Source of the DNA: Bacillota bacterium
GTDB taxonomy: Bacteria > Bacillota > Clostridia > Christensenellales > CAG-138
Direction of reading: 5' to 3'
Assembly (NCBI GenBank): GCA_023390655.1
Contig: JAEWCL010000014.1
Location: forward strand, 62,001-126,000
Length of the DNA stretch: 64,000 bases
Of this stretch, positions 34,898 through 41,580 are shown piece after piece. Every line of letters begins with the position of its first letter. Positions within the stretch are counted from its first letter, which is position 1. Both the position numbers and the translations under genes were made by a program. The notes below the pieces were generated by a model. That model was not told where the DNA came from, searched no databases, and worked only from the letters and a program-made list of their open reading frames with translations.

Positions 34898-35926
34898 TTA
34901 TTGTGAGAATTTGTGCGTGAGCTTCTCGGAACCGCGTGCCACGAGTTGTGCCGTCATCATGATGCTGCGCGGGTCGGCGCGTTCCTCGTTCAGGCGTTCC
35001 ATCAGCAGGCGCATGGCGTTGCGCCCCATCTGGATAACGTCCTTTTCCACAATGGAGACGTTGCTTTTGACGATATCGAGCAGCTCGATTTTATCGTAAC
35101 CTACAAAGCCGATGTCCTCGGGGATGCGGATGTCCTGCTCAAAGAGCGCCTTCAGGCAGCCTAACGTAAGCATGTTGTTCACGGCAATGATGGCCGTGGG
35201 GCGCTTTTCTCTTGCGAGAATGCGCTGGGTGAGCGCGTAGGCGCTTTCCTTTGTAAAATCGTCAAAGAAGATGTTGCGTTCGTCATAGGCAAGGCCCATG
35301 CTTTCATAGGCGAGCCTGTAGCCGTTGACACGGTTGACGGCCAGCTTGAGCTTTTTGTTACCGCCCAATATCACGATATCCCGATGGCCCTCGTTCAATA
35401 ACAGCACGGTGGCGTCGTAGATTGCCCGCGTATCGTCAAAATACACGCCGTCAAAATTGCTGTCCATAATATTACGGTCAACGAGCACGATGGGGACGTC
35501 CATCTTTTCAAACGCCTCCACATACGCCTCGTTGTATTCCTCCTGGCCGGTGGCGGGGGTGATGATCAGCCCCCGGATGCGGTGCTCCTGCAGGATGCGC
35601 AATACCCGCTGCTCCTTTTCCACCTTTTCATCCGTATTGTAGAGGAGGACATTGAGGTTGTTTTCATCCGCAATCTGCGTGACGCCTTCGATGATATCGC
35701 CGAAAAAGGGGTTGCGGATTTCCGGCACAACAAGGCCGATAATGTTGGTTTCATTTCTGGAAAGCCCGCGCGCGAACGCGCTTGGGATATAGTTGAACTC
35801 CTTGATGGCCTCTTCCACCTTGCGGCGCGTGGCCTCGCCGACATTCTGCGAGTTGTTGATGACTCTGGAAACCGTTGTATGGGAGACGCCCGCGCGGCGG
35901 GCGATATCGTGTATGGTGAACTGCAT
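34898..35926 (-). CDS. LacI-family transcriptional regulator
   Basis: A 342-residue LacI/GalR repressor. The N-terminal helix-turn-helix and hinge read IHDIARRAGVSHTTVSRVIN and YIPSAFARGLS. The sugar-binding core begins IIGLVVPEIRNPFFGDII. The C-terminal part shows DIGFVGYDKIELLDIV. The effector is unknown but is probably the substrate of the operon it precedes on the same strand. GGAGGCAGTTT leads to the ATG. Confidence 0.93.
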   Translation of the reverse strand: MQFTIHDIARRAGVSHTTVSRVINNSQNVGEATRRKVEEAIKEFNYIPSAFARGLSRNETNIIGLVVPEIRNPFFGDIIEGVTQIADENNLNVLLYNTDEKVEKEQRVLRILQEHRIRGLIITPATGQEEYNEAYVEAFEKMDVPIVLVDRNIMDSNFDGVYFDDTRAIYDATVLLLNEGHRDIVILGGNKKLKLAVNRVNGYRLAYESMGLAYDERNIFFDDFTKESAYALTQRILAREKRPTAIIAVNNMLTLGCLKALFEQDIRIPEDIGFVGYDKIELLDIVKSNVSIVEKDVIQMGRNAMRLLMERLNEERADPRSIMMTAQLVARGSEKLTHKFSQ

Positions 35927-35959
35927 AAACTGCCTCCAAATGCCTACTGTCTATGATGC

Positions 35960-35988
35960 ATCGTAATGTGCGGAACAATTTTTGTCAA
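35960..35988 (-). promoter_or_regulatory. Promoter of the LacI-type regulator gene
   Basis: Minus-strand TTGACA (35983-35988), a 17-bp spacer and TACGAT (35960-35965). No LacI-type palindrome was seen here, so autoregulation is not supported. Confidence 0.7.
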
Positions 35989-36155
35989 GGAGGGATTGAA
36001 ACCGGTCACATGATCGTATTTTCGGCAATTTGGCGTTGGCCGGGGAAAACCGCACTGCTTTCCTATAGCCTCCTGATGCAAGGCGGCGCTATAAAGAACA
36101 AGCACCTCCAGAGCGCGGGGCATGGAAGGTACCATGCAGGGTGTTTTGCAGTTGC

Positions 36156-36184
36156 TTGCTTCTTGCGCATCGATCCATCATAAT
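36156..36184 (+). promoter_or_regulatory. Probable promoter of the HAD phosphatase gene
   Basis: TTGCTT (36156-36161), a 17-bp spacer and CATAAT (36179-36184). The rest of the 35,990-36,150 stretch holds no gene or hairpin that I can support. Confidence 0.5.
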
Positions 36185-36248
36185 GACAATGGATGGGCGT
36201 AACAGTGCCGTGTTTACGGGTTGTGACAGGATATCTGAAGGAGCATTT

Positions 36249-36908
36249 GTGAAAAAGTACGATACGGTTATATGGGATTTGGATGGGACATTATTGGATA
36301 CCCTTGATGATATTTTAGACAGTGTGAACGAAGCGATGCATCAGTTTGGGTTGCCTGCCCGTACGCGCGCAGAGGTGCGCAGCTTTGTGGGCAACGGCAT
36401 AGGCGTGCTGATGGAGCTTTCCATACCGGGCGGCAAGGCGCATGCGCAGTTTAAACAGGTCAGCGGCTGTTTTGTTGCGCACTATTCCAAAAACAGCCGC
36501 AACAAAACAAAGCCCTATGAAGGCATTGAACAGATACTCAATGCTTGCGTGCAAAAAGGGATCAAGATGGGGATCGTATCCAACAAGGGCGATGCGATTG
36601 TGAAGGATCTGGCGCAGCTGTATTTCAAAGGGAGCATACCGGTAGCGATCGGCGCGCGTCCGGGGATCAGGAACAAACCCGCGGCGGACAGTGTTCTGGA
36701 AGCGATGCGTGAACTACACGCCAAACAGGAAACCACGCTGTACATTGGCGATTCCGAGGTGGACGTTCTCACCGCGCAAAACGCGGAGCTGGACGGTGTG
36801 TTTGTGGACTGGGGCTTTCGGGATGCGGAGGCACTTTTACAGGCGGGGGCAAAACAGGTACTGCATACGCCCGCACAGCTTGCGGAATTTCTTGCGCGGA
36901 ACACCTGA
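36249..36908 (+). CDS. Phosphoglycolate-phosphatase-like HAD hydrolase
   Basis: A 219-residue HAD protein of the Gph/PpaX group: VIWDLDGTLLDTLDD (motif I), MGIVSNKG (motif II), RNKPAAD and YIGDSEVDVLTAQNAEL (motif IV). It removes phosphate from phosphoglycolate or a similar small phosphoester. The start is GTG 36249 behind GAAGGAG; the frame extends upstream to 36141 without support. The helical cap is of the usual size for the family. Confidence 0.85.
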   Translation: MKKYDTVIWDLDGTLLDTLDDILDSVNEAMHQFGLPARTRAEVRSFVGNGIGVLMELSIPGGKAHAQFKQVSGCFVAHYSKNSRNKTKPYEGIEQILNACVQKGIKMGIVSNKGDAIVKDLAQLYFKGSIPVAIGARPGIRNKPAADSVLEAMRELHAKQETTLYIGDSEVDVLTAQNAELDGVFVDWGFRDAEALLQAGAKQVLHTPAQLAEFLARNT

Positions 36909-36975
36909 CAGCACGCCGCGAGCTCCGGAGCGCGTATCACAACAGTACAAATGGCATGTTCAGGAGGCAGTTGGT

Positions 36976-37638
36976 TTGAAAAATAGAACAGGAATACAGC
37001 AGGGAAATCTTCCGCCGTATGGCGCAGGGCAAGCGTCCGTACGCGAAGAATTGCTGCAGATTGCCGGAGAAGGGACGATCTACCACGGCTGCGACCAGCG
37101 CTGGTTTCAAAAGGCGTGGCGGCGGCTGTCGGGCTGCGGGCCGACGACGGCCGCCAGCCTGTTTTTATACCATCAGCGCGCAAACCTCGGTGTGCCGCAG
37201 GCCGCAAAGGATGCGTGCCTTGTTCTGATGAACGAACTGTGGGGGTATATCACGCCCACAATGCGCGGTGTGCACACGACGGAGGAATACTGCATCGGCG
37301 CAGCACAGTTTGCGCAGGCGAGGGGGTTGGAGGCGGAAACAGCACGCCTTGATGTGCCGGGAGAGGCAGGTTTGCGTCCTTCCCGTGATAGCGTCATCCG
37401 CTTTTTGTTCGACGCCTTAAAGCAGGATCTGCCCGTAGCGTTTTTGAACCATAACAATGGCGAAGAGAAAGGGCTGTATTCCCACCATTGGGTGGTGATC
37501 GTGTCTATTTCCCATACGCCCGGCGGCGCTGCGGAAATCACGTTCCTGGATGAAGGCATCATCAAACGGATCGATGTTGCAAACTGGCTTTCTGCCACAA
37601 AGGGCGGCGGCGGATTTGCCACAGTGCGCTTTTCTTAA
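36976..37638 (+). CDS. Putative cysteine-peptidase-like protein (C39/BtrH-like)
   Basis: A 220-residue protein. A cysteine-helix motif WRRLSGCGPTTAASLFLY near residue 45 and a later YSHHWVVIVS histidine followed by ITFLDEGI give a papain-like Cys-His-Asp order as in peptidase C39-like and butirosin-BtrH-like proteins. No signal peptide is visible. The start is TTG 36976, eight bases after GGAGG. It lies 67 bases after the phosphatase gene and overlaps the convergent VIT1 gene by four bases at its stop codon. Function unknown; an acyl- or peptide-transfer role is possible. Confidence 0.65.
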   Translation: MKNRTGIQQGNLPPYGAGQASVREELLQIAGEGTIYHGCDQRWFQKAWRRLSGCGPTTAASLFLYHQRANLGVPQAAKDACLVLMNELWGYITPTMRGVHTTEEYCIGAAQFAQARGLEAETARLDVPGEAGLRPSRDSVIRFLFDALKQDLPVAFLNHNNGEEKGLYSHHWVVIVSISHTPGGAAEITFLDEGIIKRIDVANWLSATKGGGGFATVRFS

Positions 37639-38504
37639 AGGTCGATGCCCAATACGTTCTTTACAAGCATGCCAACGCCAAACGAGATGGCGGCGACCCC
37701 CAGACTGATGGCCGCCATGGCGAGAAAGCTGCGGCGGAAGGGGCGGTCCCGGACGACGGAGGTGTAATAATTGAATCCAGCAATGATGAGCAGCGCAATG
37801 AGCAGCGTGACACCAAGCGCCCAGAAATAGCTGTGTGCCGGAAACAGCAGGTAGGGGATAATCAACAGCGCCACCGTGATGAGGTAGGCGACGCCCGTAT
37901 AGGCGGAGGATTTCACCGGGTTCTTTTCCCCGGCCTCCCGGGAGGAAAGATAGCCCGAAGCCGTCATGGAAAGCGTTGCGGAAACGCCGGTGATCAGCCC
38001 CGCCATGGCAATGAGGCCCGTATTCTGCATGGCAAGCGTATATCCCGCCAAAGCGCCGGTCAGTTCCACAAGCGCGTCGTTCATGCCCAAGACCATATCG
38101 CCCACGTAATGCAGCCGCTCTTCATCCAGCAGGCCGAGAAGCCGGTCTTCATGCGCCTCTTCGTCCGCAAGGATCGCCGCAAGCTCCGGAATCCGGTCGA
38201 TTTCGCTGCGGTAAAGCGCGATGTCCTTGTCCTCCCCGCGCTCCAGGTATTTGATGATAAACGTATATCCAAGCATCCGTGCGGCAAGCCCGCGCAGCGC
38301 TACCCGCATCCTGCGGGGCTTGAGCGCCTGCCCGGAATACTTTGCAAATGTGGCGGCGTGCTTGTATTCATCGCGGGAAATGGCGATAAGCGTCTCGCGC
38401 TCTTCCTGCGTTTTCGCCATCTTCGCAATGCTTGCATACAGCGCCGCTCCGTCAAGCTCGTGCTGCTGGAGCTCCAGAAACATCCTTGTGCGGGACTGTT
38501 CCAT
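37635..38504 (-). CDS. Rubrerythrin-VIT1 (ferritin-like plus iron/manganese transporter) protein
   Basis: A 289-residue fusion. Residues 1-130 form a ferritin-like helical bundle with ELDGAALYASIAK, RDEYKHAATFAKYSG and DEEAHEDRLLGLLDE carrying di-iron ligands. Residues 135-289 form a VIT1/CCC1 membrane domain with about five spans, starting VLGMNDALVELTGALAGYTL. The family exports Fe(II) or Mn(II), and the bundle may sense or pass the metal. The ATG at 38504 is seven bases after AAGGGGG; the ATG at 38510 abuts the site. Confidence 0.88.
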   Translation of the reverse strand: MEQSRTRMFLELQQHELDGAALYASIAKMAKTQEERETLIAISRDEYKHAATFAKYSGQALKPRRMRVALRGLAARMLGYTFIIKYLERGEDKDIALYRSEIDRIPELAAILADEEAHEDRLLGLLDEERLHYVGDMVLGMNDALVELTGALAGYTLAMQNTGLIAMAGLITGVSATLSMTASGYLSSREAGEKNPVKSSAYTGVAYLITVALLIIPYLLFPAHSYFWALGVTLLIALLIIAGFNYYTSVVRDRPFRRSFLAMAAISLGVAAISFGVGMLVKNVLGIDL

Positions 38505-38602
38505 ATTCATTCCCCCTTATAGAAATGCGTATGTATCATTCTAATATGCGCGACTTGTAGAGCCAATAGAACTGCGGATGAACAGCAGATGCACATACAT
38601 AC

Positions 38603-38641
38603 AGTCCCTGTTCTTCTTACGGAGATTACAGGGACTTTTTG
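38603..38641 (+). terminator. Terminator-like hairpin in an intergenic region
   Basis: AGTCCCTGT (38603-38611) pairs with ACAGGGACT (38628-38636), followed by TTTTTG. No upstream + gene is evident. It may end a short unannotated transcript or mark lost DNA. Confidence 0.5.
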
Positions 38642-38704
38642 TTGAGAGATATACAAGAGAAACCACTTACCCAGATAAAGGCAATCAACCTGGCAGGAAC
38701 AATA

Positions 38705-38914
38705 TCAGTCAGGCAGATATTCCGCGATATCCGATAATTTGCAGTTAAGAATTTTACAAAGTGTATTTAACGTATTTGTGGAAACCGATTCGTTATTTTT
38801 CAATCGAAGTATCGTGGAGCCGCTGATGCTTTCATCCTTACCTTTATTTCTTAACGTATAGGTTGTTGCGCCTTTTCTTTTCATCGTTTTCCATAGCGGG
38901 GCATATGAAATCAG
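38705..38914 (-). CDS. Small XRE-type helix-turn-helix regulator
   Basis: A 69-residue Cro/C1-type protein of the HTH_26 kind. The helix-turn-helix and tail read ISGSTILRLKNN, SVSTNTLNTLCKILNCKL and SDIAEYLPD. Relatives usually begin MISYxPLWKT; here that frame begins CTG-ATT-TCA, six bases after a GGGGGG site, so a CTG start at 38914 is proposed. The first in-frame ATG (38884) would cut off the first ten residues. It probably controls the divergent small gene and itself. Confidence 0.75.
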   Translation of the reverse strand: MISYAPLWKTMKRKGATTYTLRNKGKDESISGSTILRLKNNESVSTNTLNTLCKILNCKLSDIAEYLPD

Positions 38915-38926
38915 CGTAATCCCCCC

Positions 38927-38954
38927 TTTACTTTCCTACAGTATGCCCTATAAT
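38927..38954 (+). promoter_or_regulatory. Promoter of the 53-residue protein gene
   Basis: TTTACT (38927-38932), a 16-bp spacer and TATAAT (38949-38954). Two copies of TGGACATA follow at 38954-38961 and 38980-38987 and may be binding sites of the divergent XRE protein. Confidence 0.6.
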
Positions 38955-39009
38955 GGACATATGCCGTTATGATCAATATTGGACATAAAAGAGGAAAGGA
39001 TTATCCATT

Positions 39010-39171
39010 ATGAACTATCAGGAAGCCTATAAAATCTTGTTCAATGGAATTACAAATGCACTCTTTGTACTTAACAGCATATGTGATAAACCGCCGGAGG
39101 TAATGAGGGCGCAAATACTATTGCAGAGCGTACAGCGGCAAACAGAAAATATGTATATTGAAGCAAAATAG
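39010..39171 (+). CDS. Small hypothetical protein (53 residues)
   Basis: A short helical protein starting MNYQEAYKILFNGITNALFV and ending TENMYIEAK. It resembles small proteins of similar shape (MxYxxAY start, TExxYI end) that are common in Clostridia and their mobile elements. GAGGAAAGG lies ten bases upstream and a terminator follows at once. No function can be given. The arrangement with the divergent XRE gene suggests a small regulated module. Confidence 0.7.
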   Translation: MNYQEAYKILFNGITNALFVLNSICDKPPEVMRAQILLQSVQRQTENMYIEAK

Positions 39172-39179
39172 ATACACAA

Positions 39180-39206
39180 AAAAAAGCCGCATTGCGGCTT
39201 TTTTAA
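39180..39206. terminator. Bidirectional terminator
   Basis: AAAAAAGCCGC, loop ATT, GCGGCTTTTTT. A- and T-tracts on both sides make it work for the small + gene and for the cbiMN-like gene on -. Confidence 0.9.
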
Positions 39207-39221
39207 ATTGTAGATATCGTA

Positions 39222-40229
39222 TTATACTGCGGTTTCGCGCTTTCTCTTTTTGCTTCTGGAAATCAGGAACCCAGTCAGCCCCGCAAGCGCAAATGTGAGC
39301 GCGCCGCCGACGATGCCCGAAACGCTCGTTCCGGTGCCGCTGCCATCCGCATAATCGTAATCCGGCAGGAACGCGGTCGCTTCCTGCACCTGCGCGGCAT
39401 TGTCAAACACGGCGCCGTTTGTGGAAAGCTCGGCGGTACCGGCGGCGCGTTCCATGGACCATTCCAGGCCGTCCGGGTAAGAGGATGCAAACAGGGACAG
39501 TACGCCGCCTGTGAGCACCGCGGCGACCGCAAGGGAAACGAGCACCTTTTTCATGGATAACCCGGAGGGAAGCGCGCTGCGCGTCCCTGCGCTTTCAAAC
39601 AGCTCCGGCCGCATACGGAATACAAACGAAAGTACCGCCGCGGTAATGATGCCCTCCGCTATACCGATGGCGAGGTGGATGGGCTGCATCAGCAGCAGAA
39701 AAGATTTGAACGGCAGTTCCGTAATGCCCGAAGCAAGCGTTTCCAGCACTACGCCCAGCGCGCCAAGCTGCAAGCCGATGACGACGGAGGCAACGGAAGC
39801 GATGGTGATGCGCTTATAGGTAAGCCCCTTCTTCATGAGGGGTTTCCAGAGCAGCGTATAAACAAGAAGGCACGGAATAACGCCCATATTGAAAATATTG
39901 CACCCGAGCGCGATCAGCCCGCCATCCGCAAAGAACAGCGCCTGGATGATGAGCACCGCGGAAAGTGTGAGCAGCGCCGGAAAACCGCCAAGCATGGCCG
40001 CAAGCAGGATGCCCCCGCCGATATGGCCGCTTGACCCGGTGGCGGGTATGGTAAAATTGATCATCTGCGCGGCAAATACAAATGCACCCGCAACGCCCAT
40101 AATGGGCACCTTTTTCTCGCAAAGATCGTCTTTTTTGATCTTCATAACGGAATAGCCGATCGCCCCAAGGCTCACCGCGGACATCGTAAGCCCCACGACA
40201 GGGGAGAGCAGCGCGTCTGCCATATGCAT
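39222..40229 (-). CDS. Nickel/cobalt ECF-type transporter substrate subunit (CbiM-CbiN fusion)
   Basis: A 335-residue membrane protein. The N-terminal MHMADALLSP places the metal-binding His at position 2, as in CbiM/NikM. GSSGHIGGG and FNMGVIPCLLVY follow in the CbiM part. A C-terminal extension with an extracellular loop (EWSMERAAGTAE) between two spans is the CbiN/NikN-like part. It takes up Ni(II) or Co(II) with an ECF ATPase and CbiQ, neither of which is in the window. Divergence from hypB favours nickel. AGGAGG lies eight bases before the ATG. Confidence 0.9.
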   Translation of the reverse strand: MHMADALLSPVVGLTMSAVSLGAIGYSVMKIKKDDLCEKKVPIMGVAGAFVFAAQMINFTIPATGSSGHIGGGILLAAMLGGFPALLTLSAVLIIQALFFADGGLIALGCNIFNMGVIPCLLVYTLLWKPLMKKGLTYKRITIASVASVVIGLQLGALGVVLETLASGITELPFKSFLLLMQPIHLAIGIAEGIITAAVLSFVFRMRPELFESAGTRSALPSGLSMKKVLVSLAVAAVLTGGVLSLFASSYPDGLEWSMERAAGTAELSTNGAVFDNAAQVQEATAFLPDYDYADGSGTGTSVSGIVGGALTFALAGLTGFLISRSKKRKRETAV

Positions 40230-40389
40230 AAAGGATACCTCCTATGTGACGGGTAAAAGTGTGCAGCGTTATGCGTTTTTGCCGCCGTCCATAAGTATCT
40301 TATAGAACACCCTATGGAAGCACAACCCCCGGCAGGGGATGCAAAATTTGATTTGTGCAGGTAAACTGTAGAGGAGACGGCAAGGGGCA

Positions 40390-40417
40390 TTGCAAATGCG
40401 CCCATACACGGTATAAT
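40390..40417 (+). promoter_or_regulatory. Promoter of hypB
   Basis: TTGCAA (40390-40395), a 16-bp spacer and TATAAT (40412-40417). I saw no clear NikR-type dyad or cobalamin riboswitch box in the 270-bp divergent region. Confidence 0.6.
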
Positions 40418-40502
40418 TGAAATGAAATGCGAAAACGGCAGAACTGCAGTAAAGAATGGAGCGCTTCTTCTATAAGAAAGGCTGCTCCTGGGAGGAAAAT
40501 AG

Positions 40503-41171
40503 ATGGATACGTTTAAAATTATTGAAGTCAAGGAAAGCGTCTTTGAAAACAACAACCTGCAGGCCGATGCGCTTAGGGGGCGCTTGAAGGAGGAAAAAAC
40601 CTTCCTTCTGAACCTGATGTCAGCACCCGGCTCCGGCAAGACCAGCACCGTGCTTAGAACGATTGCGGCGTTGCAGGATGACCTGAAGATCGGCGTGATG
40701 GAGGCGGATATCGATTCCGCCGTGGACACGGAAAAGGTGGCAAAGACCGGCGTCAAGGCGATACAGCTCCACACGGGCGGCATGTGCCATCTTGACGCGG
40801 AGATGACCAAACAGGGCATTGAGGCCTTGGGCACACAAGAACTTGATTTTGTCATACTCGAGAACGTGGGCAACCTAGTCTGTCCCGCGGAGTTTGATAC
40901 GGGCGCTTCAAAGAGCGCGATGATCCTCTCCGTGCCGGAAGGGGACGACAAGCCCCTCAAATACCCGCTGATGTTCTCCATTGTTGACGTCTTGCTTATC
41001 AATAAAATCGACTGCCTGGGGTATTTTGAGTTTGATGTGGAAGCCGTGCGCGAGCGCGTGACAAAGCTCAACCCGGACATCCTGGTGATCGAGGTTTCTG
41101 CAAAAACTGGTGAGGGCTTTGACATGTGGACGGATTGGCTGCGTAAGCAAGTCGGCGCGTGGAACGGCTGA
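40503..41171 (+). CDS. hypB: Hydrogenase/urease nickel incorporation GTPase HypB
   Basis: A 222-residue SIMIBI GTPase. The P-loop is SAPGSGKTSTVLRT, then GVMEADIDSAVDTEKV, HTGGMCHLDAEM with the metal-binding Cys-His, ILENVGNLVCPAEFD, and LLINKIDCLGYF. It lacks the N-terminal histidine-rich stretch of some HypB. It delivers nickel to the hydrogenase large subunit with HypA. No hypA or hydrogenase gene is in the window. GGGAGGAAAAT precedes the ATG. Confidence 0.93.
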   Translation: MDTFKIIEVKESVFENNNLQADALRGRLKEEKTFLLNLMSAPGSGKTSTVLRTIAALQDDLKIGVMEADIDSAVDTEKVAKTGVKAIQLHTGGMCHLDAEMTKQGIEALGTQELDFVILENVGNLVCPAEFDTGASKSAMILSVPEGDDKPLKYPLMFSIVDVLLINKIDCLGYFEFDVEAVRERVTKLNPDILVIEVSAKTGEGFDMWTDWLRKQVGAWNG

Positions 41172-41198
41172 TAGGCGAAAAAGAATTTTTTAAAGGAA

Positions 41199-41231
41199 CG
41201 CCATGCAGCGATGCATGGCGCTCTTTGTTGT
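41199..41231 (+). terminator. Terminator of hypB
   Basis: CGCCATGCA (41199-41207), loop GCGA and TGCATGGCG, followed by CTCTTTGTTGT. Confidence 0.8.
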
Positions 41232-41302
41232 GACTAGATGGCTTAGCCGGATACATTAAAATCGAAATGCATGATCATAAAATAAAAATTGCAGAATCTC
41301 TA

Positions 41303-41331
41303 TTGACTTATTTGCATAATACGCATAAAAT
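41303..41331 (+). promoter_or_regulatory. Promoter of the amt leader
   Basis: TTGACT (41303-41308), a 17-bp spacer and TAAAAT (41326-41331). Transcription would start near 41338, giving a leader of about 240 bases before the start codon. Confidence 0.75.
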
Positions 41332-41364
41332 GAAAGAAATTAATTACTGAAATTCATATTGTTC

Positions 41365-41476
41365 TCGATTCCGGTTGGGCGGATGACAAGCGTGCATGAA
41401 ACACGGTGTCGGATGCTTTCAAGTTTGGAAGCTTAAGGGTGGGGGCTTCATATGTTGAAGCCTTGCGCCCTTTTTA
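41365..41476 (+). ncRNA. Structured RNA leader A (riboswitch-like) upstream of amt
   Basis: Shares a conserved core with leader B at 43402-43499: TTCCGGTTGGGCGGATG (41369-41385), a variable hairpin region, TTTCAAG paired with CTTAAG, then AGGGTGG, and a terminator. The terminator hairpin uses AAGGG and GGCTTCA (41435-41450) with their complements up to 41472, followed by TTTTTAC. I do not recognise a known riboswitch class. An aptamer-plus-terminator design is inferred from the repeat of the core upstream of an unrelated gene. Confidence 0.6.
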
Positions 41477-41506
41477 CGTTCTATGAGTAAGAATTTGTTG
41501 GAGCAC

Positions 41507-41548
41507 AAAGATGTGCATTGGGAGTATCCCAATGCACATCTTTCTTTT
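41507..41548 (+). terminator. Second strong hairpin terminator in the amt leader
   Basis: A perfect 17-bp stem (41507-41523 with 41527-41543), loop GTA, followed by CTTTTATAT. It lies between leader A and the amt start codon with no gene in between, so read-through must be controlled or another promoter exists. Confidence 0.85.
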
Positions 41549-41580
41549 ATATACACAAAAATTGAGGGGAGATTGTTTCT

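Noticed and set aside
41365..41476. Leader A as a T-box, SAM, glycine, guanidine or fluoride riboswitch
   Set aside because: The hallmark boxes of these classes, such as the T-box TGGCACCGCGG and the ykkC CTAGGGTTCCG, are absent.
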